From Paludisphaera soli (GTDB taxonomy: Bacteria; Planctomycetota; Planctomycetia; Isosphaerales; Isosphaeraceae), in the NCBI RefSeq assembly GCF_011064595.1, contig NZ_JAALJI010000029.1, positions 1-64,000 on the forward strand: DNA of 64,000 bases, given 5' to 3'. The notes beneath the pieces are model-generated. The model did not search any database and was not told the origin of the DNA. It saw nothing but the letters and a program-made list of their open reading frames with translations. Below are positions 62,504-64,000 of the stretch, piece by piece (the stretch's first letter is position 1; each line of letters opens with the position of its first letter). Position numbers and translations under genes: made by a program.

Positions 62504-64000
62504 CGGGGGCCGTCGCGACGTGGCGTCGGAGGATGCGATCGACCTCGACGAGCGTGAAGTCGCTGGAGTTCATCGTGGTGTGGAACTCGGGGACGAGGGT
62601 CTCGCTCTCGGCCCCGGGGTGGTGGGCGCTCGCGATCGGCACCGCGCCGTCGCCGTGGGCGACCGCCGCCGGCACCTTCGCCGTCCCGGCGATGGTGTGC
62701 AGCCGGACGTTCGGGTTCACCGGCAGGCAGCGCATGACCTGATGGACCGGCTCGCGGCGTCGGAGCATCCCGATGCTGTTCGGGAGCCCGTACATGTAAG
62801 GCTTGATCGCGCCGGGGTTGTCGCGTTCGACTTGCGGGACCAGGGCGCGGAGATCCTCGGGGCGGCGGGTGAGCCGCTCGCTGATCACGCCGCCCGGCTG
62901 CGCCGCCACCCCCAGGCCGTCGTGCGGGGTCGCCAGGAAGACGACCCGTCGCACGAAGGGGACCGGCTCGAAGAAGAAGAGGTCGGCCAGGAACGCGCGA
63001 GCCGCCTCCGCGAGGGCCAGCGATTCCAGCGGCCGGTTCGCCACCAGGTTCCAGAGCGCCCGGCCGCTGGAGACGATCTGGAGCTTGATGAGCAGCCCCC
63101 CCATGCTGTGGCCCAGCAGCACCGTGTTCTGGAGCCCGGGATCGGACCGCGAGGGGTCGAACGCGGCCTCGAAGCGATGCAGGTCGCGACGGAACAGGGC
63201 GGCCGAGTGCAGGAACGTGAGCCCCGTCGCGTAGCGGTAGCCGATGATCTGGTAGCGATCCAGGAATCCCGGGATCGACCGCAGGCTGTTCATCAGGTCG
63301 GTGAACGTATAGGGCGTGTCGTACAGGCCGTGGACGAAGATCAGGGGGATCTTGCCCGGTTGGTACGGTTCCAGCATCCCGAGGAACGCGCGGTCGACGT
63401 CCTGGCTGGGGTTCAGCAGGCCCGACCAGCCCGACTGGAGCCCGCCGGTCGCCTCCTCCAGGTAGGCGATCGGGGCGTCCAGGTCGGAGGCGAGGGTCCA
63501 GCTCGCGCCGGTCGGCGCGACCTGCGAGACGCGCAGCGGGTCGTGGAACTCCAGCACGTCGCCCGGCCCGCCGGCCCCGCCGCACCAGGCGTCGAGGTCG
63601 GGCCTCAGGACGGCCGTCGCGGGGAAGAACATCGGCTCGGGGAGGAACGCGTCGTCGGCCGTCGCGTGGGGGTTCTGACGCCGCACCACCTGCGTCGCGC
63701 CGACGCCCTCGCGGGCGTGCCTCCGCTGATTGGAAGGATTCCGAGGCGCGGCGGCGGGGTCGAGGAGCTGATGGAAGTCGGCCGGCGACCAGACGAATCC
63801 CCGGTGGACGATCGGGACCACGATCACCCCGCGCGGGGATCGGACCAACAGTCGGGATCGGGGATCGAGGGCCCGGTGGCAGGTTGCGGAGCGCAGGCAG
63901 TCCGCGAGGTTCTGGTTGTACAGGGCGACGGCCCGGCCGCAGCGTCGGGAGTCCGGGTCGGGGTCGGCCGTCATCGCGGCGAAGGCGAAGACGGCCCCCT
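62490..64000 (-). CDS. alpha/beta hydrolase, lipase-like (N-terminus beyond window)
   Basis: Over 494 residues. IPLIFVHGLYDTPYTFTDLM is the oxyanion strand and GHSMGGLLIKLQI holds the nucleophile Ser; the acid and the late His (EFHTTMNSSDF) follow. FVHG and GHSMGG are typical of lipases and esterases. The first ATG in the window is at 63974, but in-frame codons upstream encode hydrophobic GAVFAFAAMTADP, so the real start and a signal sequence are probably outside the window. It could be a secreted or lipoprotein esterase; the substrate is unknown. Confidence 0.85.
   Translation of the reverse strand, partial: GAVFAFAAMTADPDPDSRRCGRAVALYNQNLADCLRSATCHRALDPRSRLLVRSPRGVIVVPIVHRGFVWSPADFHQLLDPAAAPRNPSNQRRHAREGVGATQVVRRQNPHATADDAFLPEPMFFPATAVLRPDLDAWCGGAGGPGDVLEFHDPLRVSQVAPTGASWTLASDLDAPIAYLEEATGGLQSGWSGLLNPSQDVDRAFLGMLEPYQPGKIPLIFVHGLYDTPYTFTDLMNSLRSIPGFLDRYQIIGYRYATGLTFLHSAALFRRDLHRFEAAFDPSRSDPGLQNTVLLGHSMGGLLIKLQIVSSGRALWNLVANRPLESLALAEAARAFLADLFFFEPVPFVRRVVFLATPHDGLGVAAQPGGVISERLTRRPEDLRALVPQVERDNPGAIKPYMYGLPNSIGMLRRREPVHQVMRCLPVNPNVRLHTIAGTAKVPAAVAHGDGAVPIASAHHPGAESETLVPEFHTTMNSSDFTLVEVDRILRRHVATAPVSGR

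Overview
The window is about 70% G+C with closely packed genes on both strands. Several traits point to the phylum Planctomycetota, most likely family Isosphaeraceae: DUF1501 and DUF1800 proteins, a Tat-exported Gfo/Idh/MocA oxidoreductase, two PEP-CTERM proteins, an FHA-kinase fusion, a sigma-70 factor with an HTH-rich N-terminus, and an EF-Tu with an altered switch I. The family is inferred from gene content and base composition; no tree was made. No prophage, insertion sequence, rRNA or CRISPR array was seen.

Layout. 1-7.8 kb: a gene tail, a SWI2/SNF2 ATPase with a SWIM finger, a secreted Gfo/Idh/MocA oxidoreductase, a small membrane protein, a repeat-bearing spacer, an orphan STAS protein, an OYE-type flavoenzyme and msrA. 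7.8-19.3 kb: a large multi-PAS hybrid histidine kinase; a leftward operon of sugar isomerase/epimerase and glycosyltransferase, followed by a B12-binding radical SAM enzyme; a PEP-CTERM protein, a DUF1501 protein, a rhomboid protease and an unknown protein. 19.6-24.5 kb: metK, a galactokinase, small membrane proteins (one apparently split by a TGA codon), DUF488 and phoU. 24.6-30.8 kb: a BlaI/BlaR1-type pair behind a promoter with a BlaI-like operator, translationally coupled to DUF1800 and followed by DUF1501. 30.8-39.1 kb: FHA/zinc-ribbon/Ser-Thr kinase, two related secreted proteins, the HTH-sigma factor and a second PEP-CTERM protein.

39.7-55.8 kb is the core information-processing block: tRNA-Thr(TGT), tRNA-Tyr(GTA), tRNA-Gly(TCC), tRNA-Thr(GGT), tuf, rpmG, tRNA-Trp(CCA), secE, nusG, rplK, rplA, rplJ, rplL, rpoB, rpoC. 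The order is that of many bacteria, but the rplL-rpoB and rpoB-rpoC spacers are over 500 bp. The rpoB-rpoC spacer holds two terminator-like hairpins, one with an eight-T tract, and a candidate promoter.

55.8-64 kb: a Uma2 nuclease-like protein and a uracil-DNA glycosylase-family protein (coupled); a GntR/ABC ATPase/permease operon whose permease carries a long extra C-terminal domain; a small membrane protein; and a lipase-like alpha/beta hydrolase cut by the window end.

The most interesting non-housekeeping items are the BlaI/BlaR1-DUF1800-DUF1501 module, the HTH-sigma fusion, the rpoB-rpoC spacer and the ABC permease fusion.
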